Made by a program: the position numbers and the translations under genes. Under the pieces are notes generated by a model. It was not told the DNA's origin. It searched no databases and saw nothing but the letters and a program-made list of their open reading frames with translations. From the NCBI RefSeq assembly GCF_000184745.1, contig NC_014931.1:496001-560000 (forward strand): a stretch of DNA of 64,000 nt, written 5' to 3'. Of the stretch, positions 36,105-43,769 are shown one piece after another (within the stretch, counting starts at the first letter, position 1; each line of letters opens with the position of its first letter). Origin of the DNA: Variovorax paradoxus EPS. Its GTDB lineage: Bacteria; Pseudomonadota; Gammaproteobacteria; Burkholderiales; Burkholderiaceae_C.

Positions 36105-36527
36105 CTATTTGGCGCCGACATTGCAGGCCGCGTTGACCGTGCGCGCGGCCAGCTCGGGCGGGGCGCCGGGCAGCGTCATGGGGCGGATGTCGTCGTCCTC
36201 GAACTGCTTGATCGCCACGGGCTGGCCGACGAAGTTCGGCAGGCCGTAGTAGGTGGCGCTCACATAGCGTGCGGTGCGCGCCTCGCAGTCGACGGTGACC
36301 CTGGCTTCGAAGGAGCGCAGCTTGAAGCCGTCCTTGCCGGTGAAGTCCTGCGCGAGGCTCATGCGCAGGGTCACGCCGCGGCGCGCGCCGTCGACCTCGA
36401 TGCGCGCCGGATCGACCTGCACGTAGCTGCCGGTGGCATCGCCGGGCGTGCCGCTCAGGGTCAGCCATTCGGCCCGCGTGAGCGCAGAGGCGAGCAGGGC
36501 GAGGAAGAACAGCGGGAGTCGTTTCAT
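36105..36527 (-). CDS. secreted hypothetical protein, Adhesin_E/CNP1-like
   Basis: The 140-residue protein has a signal peptide (MKRLPLFFLALLASALTRA) followed by EWLTLSGTPGDATGSYVQVDPARIEVDG. Two cysteines (VDCEARTA and NAACNVGAK) probably form a disulfide. The pattern of a Trp near the mature N-terminus, a YVD..RI segment, and C-terminal Cys resembles small surface-adhesin-E-like periplasmic proteins. The assignment is tentative and no function is known. Confidence 0.65.
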   Translation of the reverse strand: MKRLPLFFLALLASALTRAEWLTLSGTPGDATGSYVQVDPARIEVDGARRGVTLRMSLAQDFTGKDGFKLRSFEARVTVDCEARTARYVSATYYGLPNFVGQPVAIKQFEDDDIRPMTLPGAPPELAARTVNAACNVGAK

Positions 36528-36653
36528 GACGGAGGTAGGGCGGCGTGTCCGGAAGCGCGCGGTGCGCGCCGCAGCATTGTGGGGCGTCGCGCCCGACCCG
36601 CGGCTGACAAGGGGCGCACATGGTGCAACATCGGCGCTCCTCTTTTCGCCGCC

Positions 36654-37088
36654 ATGACTCTTCCTCAAGAAACCGGCCTTGTCGTCATCGACACCAACAT
36701 CGCGCTCGACCTGCTCGTGTTCGACAACCCCGACTGCCTGCCGCTCGCGGCGGCGCTCGCATCCGGCGCGCTGCGCTGGATCGCCACCGCGCCGATGCGC
36801 ACCGAACTCGCACGGGTGCTCGGCTATCCGCTGATCGCGCGGCGGCTGGCCCAGCGGGAGATGGAAGCAACCCGCGTGCTCGAAGCCTTCGATGCCCGCG
36901 TGAGCCTTTTGACCGACACGCCGCCGCGCGCGCCCTGCGTGTGCAAGGATCCCGACGACCAGGTCTTCATCGACCTCGCGGTGGCGCAACGCGCGCGCCT
37001 CTTCAGCAAGGACCAGGCGGTGCTGACGATGCGCAAACGTTTGGCTGCGCAAGGCGTGGTCGTGGCGACGGTGCTGGCCGCTGCCTGA
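36654..37088 (+). CDS. PIN domain protein, putative toxin component (COG1569 type)
   Basis: The 144-residue protein has the PIN nuclease fold: VVIDTNIALDLLVF (first Asp), a central Glu in MRTELARVLG, and CKDPDDQVFIDLAV (later Asp residues), then LFSKDQAVL. These acids form the Mg-dependent RNase site. The family is annotated as toxin of a toxin-antitoxin pair, but no antitoxin-like ORF lies upstream or downstream. It could be a solitary PIN nuclease. Confidence 0.83.
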   Translation: MTLPQETGLVVIDTNIALDLLVFDNPDCLPLAAALASGALRWIATAPMRTELARVLGYPLIARRLAQREMEATRVLEAFDARVSLLTDTPPRAPCVCKDPDDQVFIDLAVAQRARLFSKDQAVLTMRKRLAAQGVVVATVLAAA

Positions 37089-37446
37089 GTGCGCTGAAAG
37101 CGGTTGGCGTGGGGTCGTCTAGACAAGCATCCCCCATCGATCGCCTCGCCGATGGCCGCACCGGCGCGCCTGCGTGCAAAGCGGTTGTCTAGACAACGCT
37201 GTCGGTGCAAATCGGGTGCTTGCCGTGCGCGCATACGAATCTTCGTAGTCCGCATAGGGTCTGGCAATTGCAAGGCCCAAACAATATCTTCCGCCCCGCG
37301 AACCCGGCCCCTGCGCTCACCATGACGTGCCCGCGCGCCTCAGGCCTGTTTGCCCCCGAAGATGCCACTTCATCGCCGCGTCGCCCGCGAACCCCAGGAT
37401 CGCGAGGCGTGTTGTCTCCTGTCTCCTGTCAGCCCAACAAAAAGCC
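37089..37446. other. 358-bp non-coding stretch with paired TCTAGA palindromes
   Basis: No coding frame is credible here. The region holds the two palindromes described separately, then a lower-GC stretch that presumably contains the promoter of the AraC gene at 37447. CTGTCTCCTGTCTCCTGTC at about 37418-37434 is a short tandem repeat. Confidence 0.5.
37114..37197. promoter_or_regulatory. two GntR/LacI-type operators with TGTCTAGACA core
   Basis: GTTGTCTAGACAAC at 37184-37197 is a 14-bp perfect palindrome. GTCGTCTAGACAAGC at 37114-37128 is a weaker copy. The centres are 70 bp apart. TGTCTAGACA resembles GntR-family (HutC, PhnF, DasR-like) sites. No GntR gene lies in the window, and the next gene is AraC-type, 250 bp downstream. 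Confidence 0.55.
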
Positions 37447-38385
37447 ATGACGAGTTCCAGCCAACGATCCCCGCGTCAACTGCTCCCCGAAGTGGAGGTC
37501 GAGCGCAGCCGCTCTACCGAGCTCGGCTACGAGCCATCGACCGAGGTGGGGCTGGTGCGTTGCCTCGAGCACGGCTTTCCGACGCCGCTCGCGCGCTGGC
37601 ATTGCCATGAGGAATACGAGCTGCACCTGATCGTCGCCACCTCGGGCCAGGCCTTCGTGGGCGACTGGATCGGCGCCTTCGAGCCGGGCCACCTCGTGCT
37701 GTGCGGCCCGAAGCTGCCGCACAACTGGATCTCGCTCGACATGCCTGCGGAGGGCGTGCCGCAGCGCGACCTGGTGATCCAGTTTTTGCACGACCCGATC
37801 TTCGAAGCGGCCCAGCGCATTCCCGAACTGCAGGAGGCGGTGCGCATGCTGGAGCGCGCGCGCTACGGCATCGAGTTCTTCGGCATGTCGGCCAGCGCCG
37901 AGGCGCACTGGCACCGCGTGAAGGACGCGCGCGGCCTCAAGCGCTTCAGCCTGTTCTGCGACTTTCTCGCCGACATGGCGATGTGCACCGACTACCGCCT
38001 CTTGTCGGGCATGCAGACCGACGGCGACCACGGCATCGAGGCCATCAACGACGTGGTCACGCGCATCACCAACGAGCCCGCAAAAGACATCAGCGCGGCC
38101 GACATCGCGGCCGAGCTCGGCATGAACCCGGGGCGCTTCGGCCGGCTCTTCCGGCGCGCCACCGGCCACAGTTTTCTGGGCTACGTGAACGAGGTGCGCA
38201 TCAACAAGGCGTGCCTTCTCCTGATGCAGAGCGACCGCTACGTGACCTCGATTTGTTACGAAGTTGGTTTTAACAACGTCTCGAATTTCAATCGCCGATT
38301 TCTCGAGATCAAAGGCGTGACGCCGACCGAATTTCGCAGGCAAAGCCAGCTTCGTTTCGAAGGCGCGGGCAGTTTGGAGAACTAA
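37447..38385 (+). CDS. AraC family transcriptional regulator
   Basis: The 312-residue protein has an N-terminal cupin-like sensing part (WHCHEEYELHLIVATSGQAFVGDW to GPKLPHNW) and a C-terminal double helix-turn-helix (ISAADIAAELGMNPGRFGRLFRRATGHSF, then VTSICYEVGFNNVSNFNRRFLEIKGVTPTEFR). PHNW and the metal-like histidines suggest sugar sensing, as in other AraC regulators with this domain. No transport operon is adjacent, so the target is elsewhere or the paired palindromes upstream belong to its own control. Confidence 0.92.
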   Translation: MTSSSQRSPRQLLPEVEVERSRSTELGYEPSTEVGLVRCLEHGFPTPLARWHCHEEYELHLIVATSGQAFVGDWIGAFEPGHLVLCGPKLPHNWISLDMPAEGVPQRDLVIQFLHDPIFEAAQRIPELQEAVRMLERARYGIEFFGMSASAEAHWHRVKDARGLKRFSLFCDFLADMAMCTDYRLLSGMQTDGDHGIEAINDVVTRITNEPAKDISAADIAAELGMNPGRFGRLFRRATGHSFLGYVNEVRINKACLLLMQSDRYVTSICYEVGFNNVSNFNRRFLEIKGVTPTEFRRQSQLRFEGAGSLEN

Positions 38386-38519
38386 AGAATTCCGGGTGTT
38401 TTGCGATTGTTTTGAGATTGTTAATTTGTATCGGGATTCGCGAAAACTGTATCGAACACACGACGGATGCGTCCCTACGATCCGCCTGTTCTTTCAGCCA
38501 CCTTTCAGGAACTTCCCTC

Positions 38520-38825
38520 ATGCAAATCCATCGTCTGACCCAGTTGAGCCGCCAACTTGCCTCGAAGATCAAGATCCGCGGGCAAGGCATGACCGAGTAC
38601 CTCGTGATCCTGGGCCTGATCGCCATCGCCGCGATCGCCGTGTTCAGCTTCTTCGGCCAGACCATGCGCAACCAGGTTGCCGGCATGGCCAAGGAAGTGG
38701 GCGGCCAGTCGGGCGCCACCGAAGTCACGAACGCGCAGACCGCCGCCGGCAAGGCGTCGACCAACGCGCAGGTCAACATGAACATGAGCACCTACACCAA
38801 GGGCGGTGCCGAGGCCACGAAGTAA
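38520..38825 (+). CDS. Flp/Tad-type small pilin precursor
   Basis: The 101-residue protein has a 21-residue basic leader ending in Gly, then QGMTEYLVILGLIAIAAIAVFSFF. The +5 position after Gly is Glu26, the hallmark of type IV prepilins, and the hydrophobic stretch forms the pilus core. It is the first gene of the locus and has the size and polarity of a major pilin, followed by a short Ala/Asn/Gln-rich tail. It is followed 41 bp later by the TadG-like gene. Confidence 0.82.
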   Translation: MQIHRLTQLSRQLASKIKIRGQGMTEYLVILGLIAIAAIAVFSFFGQTMRNQVAGMAKEVGGQSGATEVTNAQTAAGKASTNAQVNMNMSTYTKGGAEATK

Positions 38826-38866
38826 GGCTTTGCTCGACGTCCTGACGGCCTGACCGACATCGCGCG

Positions 38867-40780
38867 ATGCCTCCAGCCGCCGCTTCGCTCCCCCTGGCCA
38901 CTGCCGGCGCCTCCGCGCGCCGGCGGCGCCAGTCGGGCCAGGCGATCGTGTACCTGGTGGCGATGCTGCCGATCATCTTTCTGAGCGTGCTGGTGGTCTA
39001 CAACACCGCCACCGCGGCGCGCGAGAAGATGAAGCTGCAGAACACGGCCGATGCGGCCACCTACAGCGCCAACGTGCTCACGGCGCGCACCCTCAACTAC
39101 CTGGCCTACACCAACCGCGCGATGGCCGCCAACGAGGCGAGCGTCGCGACGCTGGCGAGCGTGCAGACGTCGATGGCGATGCTCATCACGAGCGCTGCCA
39201 ACATCCAGGAGGGCCTGGTCGTCGCCGAGGCCATGAAGGGAATACGCAATCTCGAGAGGGCGCGCCTGCCGGTGGTCGGGCCCATCTTCGCCCTTGCCTG
39301 GTTGCTCGGCAACGTGCCCCGCGCGAATCGCCTGCAGCGCACCGCCGACCGCATCGCCGGCTTCGTCGAGCCCTCGGCCAAGCCGCTGCAGATCGGCGCC
39401 GACATCCTTCGCGCGTTCAACCAGGGCATCTCGGCCAGCCAGGCCGTGATGCTGCTGGGCACGACCGCGCAGCTGCCGCAACTGGTGAAGGACGTCGTCA
39501 ACTCGAACGACCCCGATGCGTCGGTCCCGCCGACCGAGACCGCGATCTTCGTCATCAAGTTCGTGGCCGACGTGGGGACCTACCTGAAGACGTACCACCA
39601 GTCGGGCAGCCTCGGTTTCGACGACGAGGAGTTCAACGAGGTGCTGCGCTTCGCGCACGCCGCGCAGGCCACGCGCGACGACTGGACCAAGAACCGCCGC
39701 TTCCTGCCCAACGTGCTCGGCTGGGTCGCCTCGGGCATGTCCGGCGCGCTGCAGGGCATGGTTTCCAGCAGCCCGAATTCGCCACCGGGCTTCAGCGACA
39801 TCACCGGCGACATGATGGGCGGGCTCCTCGAGTGGAAGGGCGGCACCGAACTGGTCGCGACCGAAGGCATCGTGGGCGACGAGACCGGGCGCATCCGCTG
39901 GCAGTCGGCCGATTCGATCGAGATCAAGCTGCCCATCGGCGTGCTCTACACCGACCTCATCGGCGGCTGGGACGACATCCTGCGCGGCCGCTTCGGCCTG
40001 GGTGCGGGCGCGGCTGCGGCAGGCGGACCCAACTACATGAAGAGCTGGGAAGGCCAGCGCCTCACCCTTCGCAGCTACGCCCGCGAGGGGCGCACCTACG
40101 GCGGCCTGAACGGCGAGGTCGGCGACACCGCGTACATGGAGCGCGAATCCTTCGAGCGCGCCGCGCGCGACCGCAACGGCGAGCTGCTGCTGGCCCCGAT
40201 GGCGGTGCTGGTGTTCAACGCCAAGCTGCACTACAGCCCGCGCACCGACATCGGCATCGTCACCAAGAGCTGGGCGATGCCCCGCTTCACCGAGATCAAG
40301 GACCACCCGCCGATGGTGGCCAACGAGTCGGACAACTGGCTCAAGGAAAACGGCTTCAGCGGCGCCAACCCGCTCAAGTGGGGCAAGAACACCGACAAGG
40401 GCCCGGCCTTCACGCTCGTGGTGCAAAAGGGCGGCGACAAGGTGCGCACGGGCGAGGTCGCCGGCTTCGGCAACTCGGCGGCCGACGGCAAGGCGGGTTT
40501 GCGCGACAACTTCCAGGGCCGCGAGATCAAGGCGCTGTCGACCTCGCAGGTCTACTTCCGCCGGCCGCAGGACCGCTGGGCGCGCCGCGACAACGCGGTG
40601 GCCGATCCCTCGACGGTCGGCAAATACAACGTGGGCTTCGCCGGCGGCTACATCGAGCACCGCAGCCTCTTCAGCCCCTACTGGCACGTGCACAACGTGG
40701 AGCCCTCGCTGTGGGCGCGCGCCATCGCCATGGGCGGCGCGGCGGTCGGCGGCTCGGCCGACGAAGACAACGGCAACTGA
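38867..40780 (+). CDS. TadG-like pilus assembly protein
   Basis: The 637-residue protein begins with RRRRQSGQAIVYLVAMLPIIFLSVLVVYNTATA, a prepilin-like membrane anchor without the +5 Glu. It continues with a large Ala-rich periplasmic or extracellular domain with repeated TYSANVLTAR-type N-terminal helices. The layout is that of TadG proteins of tight-adherence loci. The C-terminus is rich in Gly, Asn and Asp. It lies between the small pilin and the second prepilin-like gene. Confidence 0.75.
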   Translation: MPPAAASLPLATAGASARRRRQSGQAIVYLVAMLPIIFLSVLVVYNTATAAREKMKLQNTADAATYSANVLTARTLNYLAYTNRAMAANEASVATLASVQTSMAMLITSAANIQEGLVVAEAMKGIRNLERARLPVVGPIFALAWLLGNVPRANRLQRTADRIAGFVEPSAKPLQIGADILRAFNQGISASQAVMLLGTTAQLPQLVKDVVNSNDPDASVPPTETAIFVIKFVADVGTYLKTYHQSGSLGFDDEEFNEVLRFAHAAQATRDDWTKNRRFLPNVLGWVASGMSGALQGMVSSSPNSPPGFSDITGDMMGGLLEWKGGTELVATEGIVGDETGRIRWQSADSIEIKLPIGVLYTDLIGGWDDILRGRFGLGAGAAAAGGPNYMKSWEGQRLTLRSYAREGRTYGGLNGEVGDTAYMERESFERAARDRNGELLLAPMAVLVFNAKLHYSPRTDIGIVTKSWAMPRFTEIKDHPPMVANESDNWLKENGFSGANPLKWGKNTDKGPAFTLVVQKGGDKVRTGEVAGFGNSAADGKAGLRDNFQGREIKALSTSQVYFRRPQDRWARRDNAVADPSTVGKYNVGFAGGYIEHRSLFSPYWHVHNVEPSLWARAIAMGGAAVGGSADEDNGN

Positions 40781-40796
40781 TGAAGGACGCCCGCGC

Positions 40797-41786
40797 ATGA
40801 CCCGCCCGCATCGACGCCCGTTTGCACATCAGGCCCGCGCGAGCGCCACCGTCGCAGGCCACGCGATGGTCGAGACGCTGCTCATCGTGAGCTTCGCCGC
40901 CGTCGTGCTGGGGGCGATTCCGGCCATTGCCGAATACGGCACCAAGCGCATGCAGACCGTGTCCGCCGCCAAGCTGGTGGCCTGGCAGCGCACCGTGTGG
41001 ATGCCCGAGGCGCAGGGCATCACCGCGGAAGAAGCCAAGGGCGCATCGGGCGCCATCAAGAAGACCGATGCGGAGGTCACGCGCGACCTGCGCCGCCACA
41101 TCTTTCGCGACCGCTCGGCACCCGGCATCTCGATCCACGCCGCCGACATCGCCGAGTTCGAGCCGATGCTGCCGGCCATCGACCAGCGCACCACGGCGGT
41201 GGCCGCGTCGAGCACGGCCGCGCCCTTGCCCTCGCTGCTCAATGCCAGCGACGTGGTGTTCGACGGCATCCGCGTGGCGCAAGCCGCGCTGGGGGGCAAC
41301 GCGATCACCGGTCCGCTGGGCAAGTTCCAGTTCGTGAGCAGCGGGTATCTGCGCCACGAGGTGAAGGTGAGCCAGACCTACACCAAGTTCAAGGACGTTC
41401 CCGCGCTGGACATGACCGAGCAGGTCACCATGCTCACCGAAGCCTGGAACGCCGGCGGCACGAACCGCGAGGAAACCAAGATCCAGGGCCTGGTGCCGAT
41501 GAAGCTTCTGGACGCGCCCTTCTACCAGCAGCTTCGCGGCGGCATGCACCAGACGGCCTACCAGATCAAGCAGATCTTTCCGGCCTTCGACATGAACAAC
41601 CTCACCATGGGCTTCACGCCGGGCGACGCGCTCGAGAAGACGCCGCTGGACCGCTTCGAGCGCATTCCGCCCGGCGCCACCGGCGAGACCGGCGGCGATG
41701 GCGAGGCGAACGGCGGCAGCGTGAAGGACCACTTCCGCTACTACCGCGCCTTCCCGCCGACCCCCGTGGTCAACACGCTGCCCTGA
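40797..41786 (+). CDS. TadE-like prepilin protein
   Basis: The 329-residue protein has GHAMVETLLIVSFAAVVLGAIP after a 22-residue basic leader. Glu lies at +5 after the Gly, so it should be a pseudopilin processed by a prepilin peptidase. A globular domain follows (LPSLLNASDVVF, DAPFYQQLRGGMHQTAYQ). It probably packs at the pilus base or tip. The next gene overlaps its stop by one base (TGATG). Confidence 0.75.
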   Translation: MTRPHRRPFAHQARASATVAGHAMVETLLIVSFAAVVLGAIPAIAEYGTKRMQTVSAAKLVAWQRTVWMPEAQGITAEEAKGASGAIKKTDAEVTRDLRRHIFRDRSAPGISIHAADIAEFEPMLPAIDQRTTAVAASSTAAPLPSLLNASDVVFDGIRVAQAALGGNAITGPLGKFQFVSSGYLRHEVKVSQTYTKFKDVPALDMTEQVTMLTEAWNAGGTNREETKIQGLVPMKLLDAPFYQQLRGGMHQTAYQIKQIFPAFDMNNLTMGFTPGDALEKTPLDRFERIPPGATGETGGDGEANGGSVKDHFRYYRAFPPTPVVNTLP

Positions 41787-42508
41787 TGAGCCTCGCCGCG
41801 CCGTTTCTGCGATGGATGCTCGCCGCCGCATGGCTGTGCCTGTGCGGCGCTGCAGTCGCGGCGCCGCCGCAGCGCGACTGGCCTGCGATTCCGTCGCCCG
41901 CGGCGGCCAAGACCTTCTGGATCGCCGAGTACATCGAGCAGAACACCATCCCCATGCAGATCCGCGGCATCGAGTCGAGCGATCCGCTGGAGGTCGTCTC
42001 GCGCTTCTACGAGAAGTGGCTTTCCGACAAGACCGGCTACGGCGTGACCACGCTCGGGCCCATGCGTGTGCTCGGCGCGCGCTTCGGCCTGTACCAAGTC
42101 ACGGTGCAGTTGCGCGCGGTTCCTTCGGGCACGGCGGGCCGGCTGGTGGCGGCGGTGGTCTACGACGAAGTCAAGAACGAGCAGGCGCTGCGCGAGCGCG
42201 CCGAGCGCATCGGCAAGGGCTTTCCGCGGCCGGCCGGCTCGCAGGTGGTCTCGGACACGCTCTCCTTCGACGAAGGCCAGCGCAACCGCACCATCGTCGT
42301 CACCAACAACGTGAGCGTGGAGACCAACGCGCTCTACCTGCGCGAACAGATGATCCGCCTGGGCTGGACGCTGATACAGGACCGCACGCTGGAGGGCGGC
42401 ACGCGCTCTTCGCTGGTGTTCCGACGCAACAGCGAGGAGATGACCGTGGCCATCTCCAGGCGCGACGACGGCTACTTCATCGTCGCCAGCCAGACCTCGC
42501 CGGAATGA
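41786..42508 (+). CDS. periplasmic protein of unknown function in the Tad locus
   Basis: The 240-residue protein has a signal peptide (RWMLAAAWLCLCGAAVAA) and a domain with no motif I recognise (WIAEYIEQNTIPMQIRGI, TNNVSVETNALYLREQM, GGTRSSLVFRRNSEEM). It is translationally coupled to both neighbours (1 bp and 4 bp overlaps), so it almost certainly belongs to the pilus machine. It could be a Tad-specific assembly or pilotin-like factor. Confidence 0.75.
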   Translation: MSLAAPFLRWMLAAAWLCLCGAAVAAPPQRDWPAIPSPAAAKTFWIAEYIEQNTIPMQIRGIESSDPLEVVSRFYEKWLSDKTGYGVTTLGPMRVLGARFGLYQVTVQLRAVPSGTAGRLVAAVVYDEVKNEQALRERAERIGKGFPRPAGSQVVSDTLSFDEGQRNRTIVVTNNVSVETNALYLREQMIRLGWTLIQDRTLEGGTRSSLVFRRNSEEMTVAISRRDDGYFIVASQTSPE

Positions 42509-42732
42509 GCGCGACCGCCATGCGTTCACGTCGTCCACCTCGCCCACGTTCTTCTTCCCGCCGCACCCAGCGCGGCCAGGTCATCACCGAATACGTGATC
42601 GTCGCCGGCATCCTGGCCGTGATGCTGTTCGCCACCTTCCCGGGCGCCGACCGCTCGGTGGTCGCGCTGCTCATCAAGGCCTTCCGCGATGCCTGGTCGA
42701 CCTACTCGTACACCCTTTCCTATCCTTTGTAG
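42505..42732 (+). CDS. small prepilin-like protein
   Basis: The 75-residue protein has a basic Arg/Ser-rich leader, then GQVITEYVIVAGILAVMLFATFPG with Glu at +5 after Gly. It is a second Flp-like small pilin or a minor pilin. It overlaps the preceding gene by 4 bp and is followed 6 bp later by the CpaB gene. Confidence 0.75.
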   Translation: MSATAMRSRRPPRPRSSSRRTQRGQVITEYVIVAGILAVMLFATFPGADRSVVALLIKAFRDAWSTYSYTLSYPL

Positions 42733-42738
42733 CCAGGC

Positions 42739-43698
42739 ATGAAATCATCTCCGGGACTCCTCAAGTTCAAGCAAAGCGTCAAACGGCTGTCCCCCCTGAT
42801 CGGTGCCCTGATGCTGGGCCTGCTGGCCGCGGGCCTGGGCTGGTATTACCTCAGGGCCAGCGAGCGCGAGATCGCTGCGAGCCTGGAGAAGGACGCCGAC
42901 AGCCAGCGCCGCGACGTGGTGGTCGCGAACCGCGCGCTGGGCGACGGCACCACCGTGCTGCCCACCATGGTGGCCAAGCGTTCGGTGCCCAACGAGTACG
43001 TGCACAACGACGCGATCACGCCCGAGACCTTCTCGCAGTTCGCGGGCCGTCAGCTCTCGGTGCCGGTGGCCGCGGGCAAGCCGCTGCTCGCGTCGTTCTT
43101 CTCGGCGCCGCGCAAGGTGTTCGCGCAGGAGATCGAGCAGGGCGTGCGCGCCATCACGATTCCGGTGGACGAGATCAGCTCCATCTCGGGCATGCTGCGC
43201 GCCGGCGACCGCATCGACTTCATGTACATGGTCGAGAAGTCCGCGGCCAACGATCCCTCGGTGGTGGTTCCGCTTCTGCAGGACGTGGAGGTGCGCGCCA
43301 CCGGCCAGATCACCTCGGAGCAGTTCGCCGCGATGCGCAAGCGCTCCGACGTCTCGGCCGACACCGACCCCTACGCGCAGCAGCGCTACTCGACCGTGAC
43401 CGTGGCGATCCAGCCGCAGGACGCGCAGAAGCTCATCCTGGCCCAGCGCCTCGGAAAGATCATCGCCACGCTGCGCAACCCCGAGGACCGGGCCACCATG
43501 ACCAGCGGCGTCGACGCGGTCGACCTCGATGCCATCGTGGCCGGCTTCAGGCCGCAGCGCTCGCATGCGATGGCCGTGTCCAGCGGACCCTCGGGTCCGA
43601 GCGTCGAATACATCGTCGGCGGCAGCGGCAACCGCGGTGCTCCTCCCGCGCCTGGCCTCGGCGCCGCGTTGCCGACCGGTGGCGCGTTGCCGCGCTGA
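42739..43698 (+). CDS. cpaB: Flp pilus assembly protein CpaB/RcpC
   Basis: The 319-residue protein has one N-terminal membrane segment (LIGALMLGLLAAGLGWYYL), then a SAF-like region (VVVANRALGDGTTV, VPVAAGKPLLASFFS) and RcpC domain (GVRAITIPVDEISSISGMLRAGDRIDFMYM). CpaB is a periplasmic partner of the secretin. The Gly/Pro-rich C-terminus is unstructured. It is followed 71 bp later by the secretin gene, an arrangement standard for Tad loci. Confidence 0.88.
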   Translation: MKSSPGLLKFKQSVKRLSPLIGALMLGLLAAGLGWYYLRASEREIAASLEKDADSQRRDVVVANRALGDGTTVLPTMVAKRSVPNEYVHNDAITPETFSQFAGRQLSVPVAAGKPLLASFFSAPRKVFAQEIEQGVRAITIPVDEISSISGMLRAGDRIDFMYMVEKSAANDPSVVVPLLQDVEVRATGQITSEQFAAMRKRSDVSADTDPYAQQRYSTVTVAIQPQDAQKLILAQRLGKIIATLRNPEDRATMTSGVDAVDLDAIVAGFRPQRSHAMAVSSGPSGPSVEYIVGGSGNRGAPPAPGLGAALPTGGALPR

Positions 43699-43769
43699 AG
43701 TCCCGCCTCCCTGACCTGAACGTCGCCCTCCGGGGCGCGGCCCGATTGACTGATCTCCAGAAAAGTTCG

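Noticed and set aside
36528-36653. An antitoxin gene upstream of the PIN protein
   Set aside because: The 126-bp gap holds no frame with a ribosome-binding site and plausible sequence.
38386-38519. A sigma-54 promoter upstream of the pilin gene
   Set aside because: No GG-N10-GC spacing was found; the AT-rich stretch looks more like a sigma-70 region.
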